Source: Isochrysis galbana (taxonomy: Eukaryota; Haptophyta; Isochrysidales; Isochrysidaceae). From it: a stretch of DNA of 64,000 nucleotides. The position numbers were made by a program, and so were the translations under genes. Shown one piece after another: positions 30,296 through 41,118 of the stretch (position 1 is the first letter of the stretch; each line of letters begins with the position of its first letter). The stretch covers positions 1,444,613 to 1,508,612 of the forward strand of contig CM030940.1 of NCBI GenBank assembly GCA_018136815.1, read 5' to 3'. The notes under the pieces are model-generated. The model was not told the DNA's origin. It saw only the letters and a program-made list of their open reading frames with translations, and did not search any database.

Positions 30296-30592
30296 AGACT
30301 ACTGTATACTCTACTACTCTGCACTCTGCTAGTAGTAGTAGTAGGAATGCCTAGTATCCGCGATCGTCAGCCGTCAGCCTAACTGATCGGTGACACCTAG
30401 TATCCTCACCCGGGTAGAGTTGTGCCCGCAACTTGAGATGGACAGACCCCCCTGTGATGATTTGATTACTTGTTGCGTGGGCTTGTAAAAGCTACTAGTA
30501 GTAAAGCATTAGAGTACTACTACTAGTAGTAGTAAGTAGTACCACTGTTGTACTGTCGCAGATGTCGGGGGGAGGGGGAGGGGGCGGCGGCG

Positions 30593-32296
30593 ATGGACGG
30601 CGTGCGGCTGACGCAGCCGACCATCCTGCTCTCTGCGGAGAAGGGATCTTCGCGTGGTGTGGGCGGCTCGACGCACCTACCGCTAGGAGTGGTGCTTGCA
30701 CTCGCGGGTAGCGGTGGCAAGCGCCTCGCATGCGCCGTTGGCTCTGGGCTCGACGAGCTTGGGCTGGGCATCTCTCTAGCTGACCTGCTGCTTCCAAAGC
30801 CTGCGCTCTGTGGGAGGTGCCTCGACCTGACGATCGGCGAGCACCGGCTGATCGGCCACCCGCTGCCTATCCATCGCGCCCCTGATGCGCCATCCGAGCT
30901 CCGAGCCCTCAACGTCGCGTTTGTGCTCGACGCATGGCCGGCGGCGGAGATGGCCAAGCAGTACACGAGATCACTGAGCGTCTGCCGGATCATCGCGGCA
31001 GAGCTGGGCGAGACCCTCGCGCACCACGAGGCGCTGAGCAGCCTCGTCTCAACCTGTGTCTCAACATCCGCCGTCAGCCCCGTGTACGACGCGCCCCTCC
31101 CCACCTCGGTGTCTCCTAAGTGCGGCACGGGCATGGGGACGGCTGCCGCTGTGTCTGCCGTCGGCTGCGAGGCGCGCGCCGAGCCGCGGCGCGAGCAGCC
31201 GCGGGCTGAGCGCGAGGGAGGTAGACCCACCACGCCGGGCCGGGCCGAGGCGTCTGCGCGCAGCAGCGCCGACACCAGGGCGTCGACGGGGACGGGTGGG
31301 TGGCTACCTCCAGGCTCTGCCGGCACATCTGCCGGCCCCCCGCCGCCCCTGTCGATACCCCTCGCTGCCGCACTCGACGCCGTCAGCCTCGGCGTGGACT
31401 ACGGCCACACCGTCGTTCGGGTACCTCTACCTGCGCAACTGGTCCTCGACGTTCAGCTGCCTCCGCCACCCAGCGAAAGGCAGGAAGACTCGCCCATGCA
31501 CCTGGCGCGTGTGCCGGGCGCGATGCCGCCGCCGCCGGGGTTGCGGCCGTATCTTGGCCTCTTGCCTCTACGAGATGATACGCTCTCCAGCATTCCACCG
31601 GACGGCTCCCAGCTGCTTGACAGATTGGTGCGTGAGGCTTCGCCTTTGCGGTCTTTCTCGGAGCTGCACCTGGAGACGGGGCTGCCGATGTCGACACTCT
31701 TCAAGCTCGCGCTGCACCTCGAGAAGTGGGGGCACATGCGGATCATCACTCCCATCACAGAGGATTCCATCTTCTGCGTCCACCCCAACGCCAGCACTGC
31801 ACCCGACTGCGAGGCTGCGTGCGCCTACGCCGCGGCGTTCGGAAGCCGTCCGGCGCTGCCATACGTGAGCGCGCTTCAGCTTTTCTCGACGCCGCGGCGC
31901 TTTGGCGCGCTCCTCCGCTCACAACGGGTGCCGGCCCGTCGCCTTGTGCAAACCACGATCCTGCTGTGGAGGAAGCGCGCGATTCAGCAGCTGGCGCTCA
32001 CAGTGGCGTGCGTGGAAGACCCGCCCGAGCCGGCACCGCAGCCGTGCTCACAGGTGGTGGCGAGCAGTGGCAGCGGGGCGGATGCGCACGTTGTCGAGGG
32101 CGGGCGCAGCACGACATCGCCTGAGCTGGCACGCTGGCGGCTCTTCCAGCAGTTGCGGCCGATGTTGCATGGCGATCACTCGATCGAGGAAATCGCCTGG
32201 CATGAGGGCATCCCGCGGAAGGCTATCGAAGAGATGGTCCGCGCTTATCCAGAGCACCTCGTTACTCTCGCGATACCTGCGGATGGGGAGGAATGA
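30593..32296 (+). CDS. NPRL3: NPRL3-like GATOR1 complex subunit
   Basis: A single-exon protein of 567 residues from ATG 30593, the first ATG in this frame. It matches nitrogen permease regulator 3 (NPRL3), which with NPRL2 and DEPDC5 forms GATOR1, the Rag GTPase-activating complex that shuts down TORC1 during amino-acid shortage at the lysosome/vacuole. The N-terminal longin-like part has NVAFVLDAWPAAEMAKQYTR and ELGETLAHHEAL. The middle carries a poorly conserved Pro/Ala/Arg-rich insert. The winged-helix region reads SPLRSFSELHLETGLPMSTL then HLEKWGHMRIITPI, and the C-terminal domain LFQQLRPMLHGDHSIEEIAW and VTLAIP is the NPR3 hallmark. Length equals animal NPRL3 (about 570). Confidence 0.88.
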   Translation: MDGVRLTQPTILLSAEKGSSRGVGGSTHLPLGVVLALAGSGGKRLACAVGSGLDELGLGISLADLLLPKPALCGRCLDLTIGEHRLIGHPLPIHRAPDAPSELRALNVAFVLDAWPAAEMAKQYTRSLSVCRIIAAELGETLAHHEALSSLVSTCVSTSAVSPVYDAPLPTSVSPKCGTGMGTAAAVSAVGCEARAEPRREQPRAEREGGRPTTPGRAEASARSSADTRASTGTGGWLPPGSAGTSAGPPPPLSIPLAAALDAVSLGVDYGHTVVRVPLPAQLVLDVQLPPPPSERQEDSPMHLARVPGAMPPPPGLRPYLGLLPLRDDTLSSIPPDGSQLLDRLVREASPLRSFSELHLETGLPMSTLFKLALHLEKWGHMRIITPITEDSIFCVHPNASTAPDCEAACAYAAAFGSRPALPYVSALQLFSTPRRFGALLRSQRVPARRLVQTTILLWRKRAIQQLALTVACVEDPPEPAPQPCSQVVASSGSGADAHVVEGGRSTTSPELARWRLFQQLRPMLHGDHSIEEIAWHEGIPRKAIEEMVRAYPEHLVTLAIPADGEE

Positions 32297-32759
32297 TCGA
32301 GCTGCGTGGCTACATACTTCGGCCGCAGCACAAAGGTTCGTGCAGTAGCGCCATGGCAGCATCTGCGCAACTTGCGCGCATCAATCTTAGTAGTAGTGGT
32401 AAACATTACTTGCAACGGGGAGGGCAGATAAGTTTGGTGTGAGCGCAGAATGTGTCTAGGGTATGTGTAGGTTGTGATATCGCCGATGACGGACACGCTC
32501 GGTCGAAGTAGGGCCGTGCGCTTTTGCAAGTTTGAAGCCAACGCCACACGGGCACTGCACTGATCCAAGCGGCCCCGCTGCCGCTAGCCTTTTGGGGAAG
32601 AAGCAGTGCACTTACCTCGGCGTATAAATGAAATTGAATCTGAAGATTCAGGACTACACACCTACTATGAGAGACTCAGAGACCCGGCACCTAGCTAGTA
32701 CCTCTCCCTCTCCACTGTCATCGCCCTTACATCTTACATCCTAGATGCTCCATTAGGCT

Positions 32760-33125
32760 GGTATTAGATCTTGATATCATGATAGTAGGTCCTCCAGCCT
32801 CCAGACCCAAATGGCCTAATATTAGGTATGATAGTAGGTCCTCCGCTCCATGACCCTATCGTTTTAACGATAGTCGTTGCGTATATACTAGTACATATAT
32901 ATACCGTATTACCGTATTTGGCCAGAGGTGAAATACATACGTATTTGACTGTATTTGAATAAGGGCGTCCTGGGTTGTAGCGGTTGTAGGCCTCGCATGT
33001 ATTTGAATTGAAATGTATTTGTACTTGTACTGGGCCGGACGCCAAATAAATATATGTATTTATTGGCTGTATTTGTATTTGCAGGTCCCAACACCGTACA
33101 CCGTATTACCGTATTTCGTATTTCC
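32760..33125. repeat. Low-GC block with recurring GTATTTG and CCGTATTACC words
   Basis: GATAGTAGGTCCTCC occurs twice (about 32782 and 32829). CCGTATTACCGTATTT occurs twice (about 32903 and 33103), with eight or so GTATTTG words between. It is clearly AT-richer than the surrounding DNA. No coding or element structure is visible. Confidence 0.6.
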
Positions 33126-33304
33126 CATCTAGGATCGCAAATCGCTCCCTCGCGGCCTTCGCTTCGCTTTCGCTAGCGTTAGCGTGGGCCATGTGCCATG
33201 TTCGTGTACAGGCCACCCACGGGACGAGCCTCGTCGACCAATGCCGGATGGGGGGGGCTCGAGTACAAGAACAAGAGCGCGGCGAGGGCGGCAGAGACTA
33301 GAGA

Positions 33305-33385
33305 TGCTTGAGATGGAGCTCTAGCTCTCTAGTTCTCTAGCTCTAGAGCTCTGAGATGGAGCTCTAGCTCTAGAGCTCTAGGGGC
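33305..33385. repeat. Cluster of AGCTCTAG/CTAGAGCT palindromes
   Basis: GATGGAGCTCTAGCTC appears twice about 45 bp apart, with CTCTAGCTCTAGAGCTCT between. The cluster can fold into several alternative hairpins. Confidence 0.7.
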
Positions 33386-34282
33386 TAAGAGCCCCCCCCC
33401 CCCCCATCTCTCATCTCTCTATTTCTACTTCTACTCCTAACCGGCCAGAAATAGGCCCAAAGGGCGCCCCGGAGAGTATCGCGGCGGGGCGGCAGGCGCC
33501 AGCCGATCGTCGGTCCCCTCCCCCCCCCTTCCCCTCTCCTCCCTTCCCCTCTCCTCTCCCTGCCTTCCCCTCTCACACCTCTCCCCTCCCCCTTTCCCCG
33601 GGCTCTCTTGCGCACCCTTTGGGCGCGGGCAATCGGGCCGTTCGAGCCGTCAGGCAGGTACGCAGAGGCTGGATACTGCGCTGGTCAGATGTGCTGCGAG
33701 AGAGGGGGGGGGGGCTGGGAGGAAGGGAGGGAGGGAAAGAAGGAGGGATGGAGGGGGGGGAGAGATAGAGGGAGGGATAGAGGGAGGGATAGAGAGAGGG
33801 AGGGGGAGGGAGTGGGAAGAGGACAGCACGCTCTGACGCTCTTTACTGCAGCTGGAGCACTCTCTTCGTCTCCCCTTTCCCCTTCCTCTCTTTCTAAGGC
33901 CACTCGCCCCCGCTCCCCTTGCGCCGCCCTGCCTCTGCCCATCTGCCACTCTCCTACAACCCCCACCCTCTCTCTCTCTCTGGCTCTGCGCTGTACGCCG
34001 TGTCTGCGCAGCAGGCTGCTGTAAGCAGATTGGCCGCTCAAGCGCTATCCACTCACTTGCCGCTCTCCTGGTTAACCACACCAGGTCTCGTGTCGCAGCG
34101 CAGTGAGGGTGGATTGCGGCGGCTAACATGGGGCGAATAGGCCTTCAGCACAACAAGGTGTGCTGACGAAGTCCGGGCGGTGTAGACCATAGAGGCATGC
34201 AATCGGCTGTTTTGCCCCAAGTTACAACTCTCCCCCATTAATCTTCCGATGCATCCATCCATCCATTGTGGTACAGCTGCTG

Positions 34283-36113
34283 ATGATGGGGCTGATCAAC
34301 TTTAGCAACCTGCTTTGCCACTCGTTATTCTCCATCTTGCCCGCGTTCTTCCCCCAAGAGGCCAAAACGAAGGGAATGTCCGAAGATGCCGTGGGCATAG
34401 TCTTTGCTTGCTTTCCGGCAGTCATCTTTCTCACATCACCCTTTGCGGGGCCATTCATGAGCAGGCATGGCAAGAAGTGGGTGTACACAACTGGCCTCAT
34501 AGTGGTGTCTGTGTCTACCATGTGCTTCTCGTTCGCTTCTTACCTGCCAGCGGGCTCGCCATTCGCTACATGGTGCCTCTTCATCCGCTTATTGCAGGCA
34601 CGCCTGTCCACTGGGCCTGCATGCGGAGGCTCGTTTATGCCTTGTCGCCCTTGCAGACGGTGGAGCAAATCATCTGTAGGGACGGTGGCTTGTGAGCTCA
34701 TGTGCTTCCGCAATTGCTATACGCAGGGCCTCGGCTCTGCGATGGAAGAGACCGCCGCATATGCAATCATTGCGGAGCTTGATGCGCAAAATGTCTCGCT
34801 TTTCATGGGCCTCACTGAGATCTCGACGGGATTGGTGCATGGCTCATGCCCATGCCGCCCCTGCCGTGAGCGATGCCAGGCGACGGCGTGCGTGTGTCAA
34901 AGTCGTGCACGTCATACCTCCTATACCGCCTATCACAATATACCTCCTATCACATGGTCCAGGGCTACATGGTTGGTCCACCACTAGGCGGTATCCTTTT
35001 TGCGCTCGGTGGCTTTGCGACGCCTTTTATGGTGCTCGGCCTCGCTCTGCTGCCAGCTGCGGCCCTCATCAACTATCGCTTACCTCCCGACGATCGGAAA
35101 CGGTCAAACGACGAGACCAAGGGAGACGTCTCGATGAAGGTGTGGTGTTGAGCGCGGAGAGCGCTCCTTGTTGCCGCTATGCTTTGATGGCAACGTGGTC
35201 GACCGACTCATCCGTGCCTGCTCCCTCTCCCACTCCAGGCATTGATGCGCAACCCGCAGATAACCCTTATTGCGCTTGCATCGATGCTGGCCAACTCCGA
35301 TTACGCCTTCCTTGAGCCAACCCTAGGCGACCACGCCAAGTCTTTTGGCCATGCACAGAGCGAGGCTGGCATTGGCATGCTCTTCTCCATATCAAGCGTA
35401 ACGTATACGCTTGCGTGTCCCTTGATAGGCATACTAGCCAATAGGTATGCGCATCGTGGCCGAGTCTGCACGGGCTGTTGCTTGGTGGCATCCGAGCAAA
35501 TGCTGACTGAGAATGCGTATCCCTCACCCGATGAAATGAGCAGGGAGCGATTCGGTCCGAGGCCAATCATCTTGACAGGCCTTCTACTACAGCTGATCGG
35601 TTTCCTTCTGATTGGACCGAGCCCCTTGCTAGCGATGGGACCGAAGCTCGGCCTCGGCCAAATGGTGATCGCGCTTGTCCTCTTCGGCATCGGCGAAAGC
35701 ATGAGCATGACGCCCGTCATGGACGATATGATGAACTCATGTGGCGACCTCGCTGATGCGTCGGTCAACTCCCTTTCGTCCATCTTGGCGGCCTCGTTTT
35801 CTCTAGGGCAGATGGTGCGCACGTTTCGACTCTCCGCACGTGTCGAGCCTCGGATGCGCCGATTTCCATGAAGAATTGTGACGAATCAGTTGCGCCCATC
35901 CATTTGGCCTCGCAGGTGGGACCCGTTGTTGGCACTGCGCTCACCTCCAGGTTCTCTTTTCCGACGGCATGCACAGCGATGGCGCTCGTGCTGCTATTAC
36001 ATACCTCCGCCATTTTCTTCATCGACGCAATGCCGACAAGAAAGGGGGTTAGGGACGGTGCGTATCAAGAGCTCACTGCGCTCAACCCACCCGAGGTGGC
36101 CTCAGCGGATTGA
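34283..36113 (+). CDS. SLC18B1-like MFS transporter, six exons
   Basis: Exons 34283-34597, 34727-34834, 34963-35139, 35239-35444, 35544-35814 and 35916-36113 give 424 residues. All five introns (98-129 bp) are placed by restoring the family sequence. Intron 1 starts GC instead of GT (CAG|GCACGC), and its length of 129 leaves the frame open, so it is easily missed. The protein follows the SLC18B1 vesicular (poly)amine transporter group of the major facilitator superfamily: LMMGLINFSNLL in helix 1, GLGSAMEETAAYAIIAEL, STGLGYMVGPPLGGILF (motif C) across intron 2. Further matches are SDYAFLEPTLGDHAKSFG and, in helices 10-11, SLGQMVGPVVGTAL. Twelve helices are likely. An acceptor-like TACAG just before CTGCTGATGATG suggests a missing 5' exon, so the start is uncertain. 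Confidence 0.85.
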
Positions 36114-37293
36114 CGTGAACGAATGATGACAGTTGGACGTCACAATTTGTCGGAGATTTCGCGCGTTCTTGTCCGTGGCGCCGCGTTGGCGCTCACTCCA
36201 ACTTATTTGGGCCGCCTTTATCGCGCCGCGCGGCACGTTTTAGTGTTCATGCTCGCCCATCGGCGAGCGGCTGTACTACCGCTATTCACACAATCCGCAG
36301 CCTTCCATTGTCTAGTGGCGTTCTCCGCCAAGCGCCATTCCTTGTGCAAGGATGCAGTGCTGCAATCGGCGCGCGGCGATGGACGTACTCACATCCCGCG
36401 CGCCGCCACCCGTGCCCTTTGTTCCGTGCCTATCACACGTGGCACTCGTGATCATGTCGTGCCTTGTCTACCTGCTTGTTTCAAGTTGATGCACGCCAAC
36501 CCTGTGCCAGTCTGCGTTCATACTCATTTTCATAGTCAACTATCAAAAACTATTTTTTGGATTTAGGCTAATGGACGAGAACGAGAGCGACGAACAACAG
36601 AACGGATAGGCCGACGGACTAATACTAATCTTATGATTGGTCGCCATGGAGGGACTCTCTCGACTCCTCTCATGGGGGGCGAGAACCATCCAACCCCCTG
36701 CGCTGCCTCTTGGCATGCAGGGGGGACTCACCCAGGCTACCTAGACTCTCCCTGAGTCCCTGAGAGTCAAGCACCGATCCCGCGCTTTGGCCCGCGTTGG
36801 CCTGCTTCTCGCTCTGACGCTCTGACCAACCCCTCCTCCCCCTGGCCCCCCCTGGTCAGGAGCCCCCAGCCAGCTCCAGTCGACCGGCAGGGGCGCGAGA
36901 GCCAGCGAGGGGCAGAGGCAGAGGCAGGAGGGACCAGGACACCAGGACCATGCCCCAGCCTCCAGGCCCTCACCTGCCCCCTGAGCTGCGCTCCCAGGTC
37001 CCAGGCCCCTGCAGGCCAGCCATGGGGACCTGAAGAGGGGCCGCAGGCGAGCGCCATGGTCCAGAGCCGCAGGGAAGAGACAAGGAAGAGGGAAGAGGGA
37101 GCCGCTTCTAAAATAGCTTCTCAAATACCCAGTTAGAGTATTGGATGATATGAGCCGGCCAGCGAGTCTCGCCTCTCTTCTAAAGTAAAGAAAGTGTACT
37201 CCTACTACCTGCTCTCTCTCTTTCTCTCTCTTTCCTCTTTCCCCCGCGGCTTCCCCTCTCTCTCTCCCCTCTCTGCCCCCACTCTCCCGCGCG
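36114..37293. other. Spacer with a dispersed repeat
   Basis: No gene. It has a region (36570-36730) loosely like the palindrome-headed repeats, the listed 310-bp repeat, and a CT-rich leader (37212-37285) before the coiled-coil gene. Confidence 0.5.
36786..37096. repeat. Second copy of the 6277-6565 repeat
   Basis: Same order and orientation of CAGCCAGCTCCAGTCGAC, CATGCCCCAGCCTC, CTGCCCCCTGAGCTGCGCTC and GGACCTGAAGAGGGGCCGCA, ending in CCGCAGGGAAGAGA then GGAAGAGGGA. Small insertions distinguish it. A fragment of its end may also occur at 45130-45165. Confidence 0.75.
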
Positions 37294-38682
37294 ATGGCAG
37301 CCTCCTCCCTCGAGGAGGAGCTCGAGCTCTCTGCCGCGGCTCTCTCTTCTCACGTGCGCTCGGAGGGGTCAGCCGCGCTGGCTGCAGTGCTCTCTGTCGC
37401 CCAGCGTGCCCTCGCCGAGGCCGCAGCCATGCGCCGCCTCCCCCCACCGCCTTGGCTCTGTGCGGAGAGAGTCGAGCTCGCCACTCTCAAGGAGGCGCTC
37501 GAGGACCACGAGGAGCGTGAGGCGGTGCTGCGCAAGCAGATGGGCGCAATGGTGTTTGAGAAGGGCAGTCTCAATTACCAGCTCGTTCGCCTTACTCAAC
37601 GACTCGACGAGGCCGCAGAGGAGAAGGCACGTGCGGTGCATGCACTCGGAGAGGCGCTCAGCAGAGCGACGGACGAGAGGGACACGAGGCAAGGCGGTGT
37701 AGGCGAGCCCATGCTCCAGCAGATGGTAGCGTCACAAAAGCGGACAATCGAAGGGCTGCGCAGGGAGCTGCGCACCGCACAGGACATGCTCTCACAGAAC
37801 CAGCAGATCGCCCAGCACACGCGGATCGCGCAGCACCAGCAAGACAAACAACCTTGCCCGCCACCGACGCCGCAGACGCCGCTGCCACCCTCTCACCACC
37901 CCCCAAACTCTCCGCCGTCGACGTACCGACAGGAGGCGAATGAGGAGACTCCTACCCAAGAATGTGGCGCTCCCTCGTCTCATGATCTGGAGGATCGGCT
38001 TTCGCCGTACGGGCTGCCTGCGGATCGTCCCTTGAAGCGTCATAATACTGATGGCGAAATGCTCTCGAAGTTGCCCAGCCGGCGCACCCGCGAATCAGAG
38101 CTGACGCATGAGCAGCTGACATTATCTCTCTTACACCTGCAGACGGACCACTCGTCGATGGCTCTGCAACTGTCACGTGTGCAGAAGGACAAGGAGAAGG
38201 CGCACGCCGAGGCAGCTGATCTCAAGGAAAAGATACAAGATCTCGAGCGCGAAGTCGGCCGCCTTACGCGCGAAGTGGAGGCGCTCACTGCAAGGCTGCA
38301 GGAGCAGCTGATACAGCTCGAATCGACGCGCGCCAAGCTTGCCAACGCCAACTCCGCGCTGCCGCAGGTCAGAGGCTCCGCGCCTCGTGCTGCCGGTGTT
38401 GCACATGAAAGTCGGTCGCTCGGGGCGTCCGATCACGTCTCGCTCGATGTCTGTGGCGAGGCCACTTCCTCGTCGCCCGCCATTGGCAGCGGTGCATTTG
38501 TTAGCCGTCACCATCCGCCACAGCTCCGAGGACGCATCTGGCGGGTGCCGCTGCGTTGGGCGTTGTGGGCGCTCGGCGCGGGCGGTATGAGCGGGGGGGC
38601 GCAAGCGGGTAGGTTGCAGCAGCGGCTCCGGTCTCGACGAGAGTTGGGCAAAGCCGATCAGCACGCACTCATGAGTGTATGA
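37294..38682 (+). CDS. Coiled-coil protein of unknown function
   Basis: An open frame of 462 codons from ATG 37294, 8 bp after a CT-rich leader. Two helical coiled-coil regions are clear. Residues about 62-175 contain LEDHEEREAVLRKQMG, LTQRLDEAAEEKARAVHAL and IEGLRRELRTAQDMLSQNQQ. Residues about 270-358 contain LSRVQKDKEKAHAEAADLKE and LTREVEALTARLQEQLIQLE. A Pro/Gln-rich linker (about 188-215) separates them. A donor CAG|GTCAGA at 38368 and acceptor GCAG at 38619 bound a 252-bp in-frame stretch of non-coil sequence; removing it joins ANSALPQ to QRLRSRRELGKA, giving 378 residues. I favour that spliced form. No family is recognised; similar proteins serve in cytoskeletal, centrosomal or golgin roles. 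Confidence 0.65.
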   Translation: MAASSLEEELELSAAALSSHVRSEGSAALAAVLSVAQRALAEAAAMRRLPPPPWLCAERVELATLKEALEDHEEREAVLRKQMGAMVFEKGSLNYQLVRLTQRLDEAAEEKARAVHALGEALSRATDERDTRQGGVGEPMLQQMVASQKRTIEGLRRELRTAQDMLSQNQQIAQHTRIAQHQQDKQPCPPPTPQTPLPPSHHPPNSPPSTYRQEANEETPTQECGAPSSHDLEDRLSPYGLPADRPLKRHNTDGEMLSKLPSRRTRESELTHEQLTLSLLHLQTDHSSMALQLSRVQKDKEKAHAEAADLKEKIQDLEREVGRLTREVEALTARLQEQLIQLESTRAKLANANSALPQVRGSAPRAAGVAHESRSLGASDHVSLDVCGEATSSSPAIGSGAFVSRHHPPQLRGRIWRVPLRWALWALGAGGMSGGAQAGRLQQRLRSRRELGKADQHALMSV

Positions 38683-41118
38683 CGTCGTGATTGTGGCTGA
38701 ATGCCAGTGCCATAGCTTTGCCCAGTCTCGGTGTCATTTCTTCCGTCGCACTCGTAATTCACTCGCCGCGCGAGGGCAAGCCGCTTGTCGCGAACGAGGT
38801 GGGAAAAGCTTGTAGTACAAGAGTGCGTAAAAAAATCTTCAAGATGACGCTCATGCTGCTAGTCTACTACCCACCACAGGGGATCCGCCGACAGCGCCCA
38901 TGCCCCTCGCTCACTCCCCTGACTCCGCGTCGCCCCCGACGCCGTCCAATGGCAGAAACACGGGCCAAGCCCGGACCTATTTTTAGGCAGACCCGCGCGT
39001 GCCAGACCGGTGCTCGGCGGCGAAGGACGAAGGAGAGATGGCCTGACGAAGATGTGCTTGTGCGCGCGGTAGACCGCGGAGTAGAAAGTGATCTTAACCA
39101 TCTCCTCGCCCGGTGGCACCCCAATCATCTTGTCCAACGAGAACACCTCCAGCGAGAACACAGTGCTCCACACTGCTGCTCGCTGGGCTCGACAAAAGTT
39201 TGTTGGCCGCTGGCGGGACAGGTGCGCTGCCGATCGCGCCCGCTCTGGCGCAGGTCGACCAGGCCCGTACCTACAATGCCTTTGCCGCCCCAAACGTCAG
39301 GTTCCCGACTCGTCTTTCGACGCTGACGCGCCGCAGGGACGACGAAGGCAGAGAGTGGAGAGAGGGAGAGGGGGGGTTTTGCACCCCCCCCCGATGGAAT
39401 GCAGTGAGAAATGGGCCCCGTTTGCGTTAGCAAACGGGTGAGGGGCGGCTGGCGACAAGAGGGAGAAGAGAAGGGAGTGGCTCAATGGCGAGGAGAGAGG
39501 AGAGTATCCCAAGTGGCGCAGGCTACTCGAGTCGCAGTCATTTATTTCTCGAGGACCGCTCACGGCGCGAGCTGGTAAGGGCCGTTCTTCTTGGATTAGA
39601 GAGTTCCTCCCCCCCCCCCCCCCGGTGCTTTCCCCCGGATAGTCGCCCGACGTAGGTCGGTCTGCCTCGATAGGTTTTCCCTCATTTTAACCTGTGGGGG
39701 GTTAGAATGGGAGCCGGGGGCCTGCGAGGGGGGCGATGTGGAGGGGTGCATAGGTGTATGTATCTGTGACAGCAACATGCGTCGAGGCGTACGGGCAGGT
39801 GCGCTAAGGGTTGTCGTGTTAGTACCAGGGCTAGTGAGAGTAGTGGTACTAATGCTCAGTTATATTATTATCATCAGGTGCTCTTCTAGGGGTAAAGTTG
39901 CTTGGTAGGTGCTCCTCGATGTTGCTCAATGTTGCCTGTGGCCCCTGGAGTTGCTCGTGAGTTGCTCGCACGCTCAAACACCCCGAAAGTTGCTCGGAAA
40001 GTTGCCGACAACTCTTGGCAGGCCCTAGTCCCCCCTCCAGTGCACGCACCGACCCTGCGTGCACCCTAGCGCGTCCTCTCGTGCCCTCTCCTCGAGTCCG
40101 CGCTGGGGGGAAAGGGGAAACCCCTTTCATGTAAAACAACGTAGGGGCGCGCTTTTAAGAGAATCATGGGTGTTGTCTACGATAGTGTTCTGGCAGAGCC
40201 GGAACTCTTTTACACCAAGATGGGCGATCGGCTCCGCGCTCCGCAGGAGAGCGCGATCAGCGATCAGAGATCGATGTAGCCCCGGCGGGCACCGACGAGG
40301 CGGTTGATGGCTGGCGTACCCCCCTTTGTTGCCACTGTGGTTGTTAGACATCCAACAAACAATCATTGAGCTGATTGGGCCTAAAGGGTAAAGGGAGGGT
40401 GGGGTAGGGGTAGAAGATGGGGTTGACCTGCTGCTGCGGCTGGGTTAGAAGTTATACACAGAGGTTCGGCCTCTGCTGATTTTGTATTTTGTGGATAGCA
40501 TTCTGCCAAGGCCTAACTAAGACTACACACTCACTTGGCCTTCTTATTGCCGTAACAATATGCGGCACAGAAAACGCTGCAGGGCTTGGGGCTCAATCGA
40601 AAGTGTACACATTTTCATACGCTAAATGACTAGAGATGAGGGTGGTCAGCGAGATTACACGATGTTTGTTAACCCAAGCAGCGTGAGTGATGCACTTTGA
40701 TCAATTGCTGCGCCGCTCACGGATTGCAGCCAATGTGCCGATGAACCACCAGAGAGAAAGCAGCAGCTCTTGGCGTTCAGCTTCCGATTGTGCGGTCTTG
40801 AAGGGAATGGCGGACGGCGAAGAGACCGGGTCGCCCTCGTTAGCAGCGCGATTTTTGGACGCTCATGGGCGGCAGATGCAGAGAACTCAAAGAAAACAAA
40901 AACGAGAGCGACGATGGAACTAGGTTAGGACCGCACACAGTCGCTGCTGAGTGGTGGATGGCACCGAAGGAGCCATGGGCAAGAGGTAGTTCGACTGCTT
41001 ATTGGGAACAAGGCAGGTCTATGCCAATATAATTGATTGTACTACTTCTTCTGAGGTCGTCGATTCTTAGTCAAGGGAGAGGGCACAGCCGATGTCGCTA
41101 ATGTGCCGGAGCATGAGA
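38683..41118. other. Spacer, no confident gene
   Basis: Frames overlap at 38860-39430 on both strands without family features (for example minus VFSLEVFSLDKMIGVPPG), so a small gene cannot be excluded there. Poly-C lies at about 39608-39622 and a copy of the foldback arm at 40023-40145. A 78-codon frame at 40687-40923 has nothing to support it. The last 200 bp are A/T-richer. Confidence 0.4.
40023..40145. repeat. Partial copy of the 5690-6995 element arm
   Basis: CCAGTGCACGCACCGACCCT, CGCGTCCTCTC, CGCTGGGGGGAAA, CCCCTTTC then GTAAAACAACG match the inner half of the left arm (5825-5930) in the same orientation. The outer half is absent. Confidence 0.7.

Larger units (their letters stand above)
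29278..30592. other. Divergent intergenic region between AP endonuclease and NPRL3
   Basis: No gene. It holds a GA-rich tract at about 29398-29460 in the AP endonuclease leader and four tandem GCATAT units at 29789-29814. It also holds two dispersed repeats (listed) and several TAG/CTA trinucleotide runs near 30330 and 30495-30540. Confidence 0.6.
32297..34282. other. Spacer upstream of the MFS transporter
   Basis: No confident gene. It contains a low-GC part (32760-33125), an AGCTCTAG palindrome cluster (33305-33385) and a poly-C run at 33393-33405. A C/T-rich tract (33490-33600) and GGGAGGGA-type repeats (33705-33810) follow. One or more 5' exons of the transporter may lie between 33850 and 34260 but could not be placed. 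Confidence 0.5.

Noticed and set aside
38859..39430. Overlapping frames on both strands that might be a small gene
   Set aside because: No domain, no clear splice pattern and no preferred strand; left as spacer.
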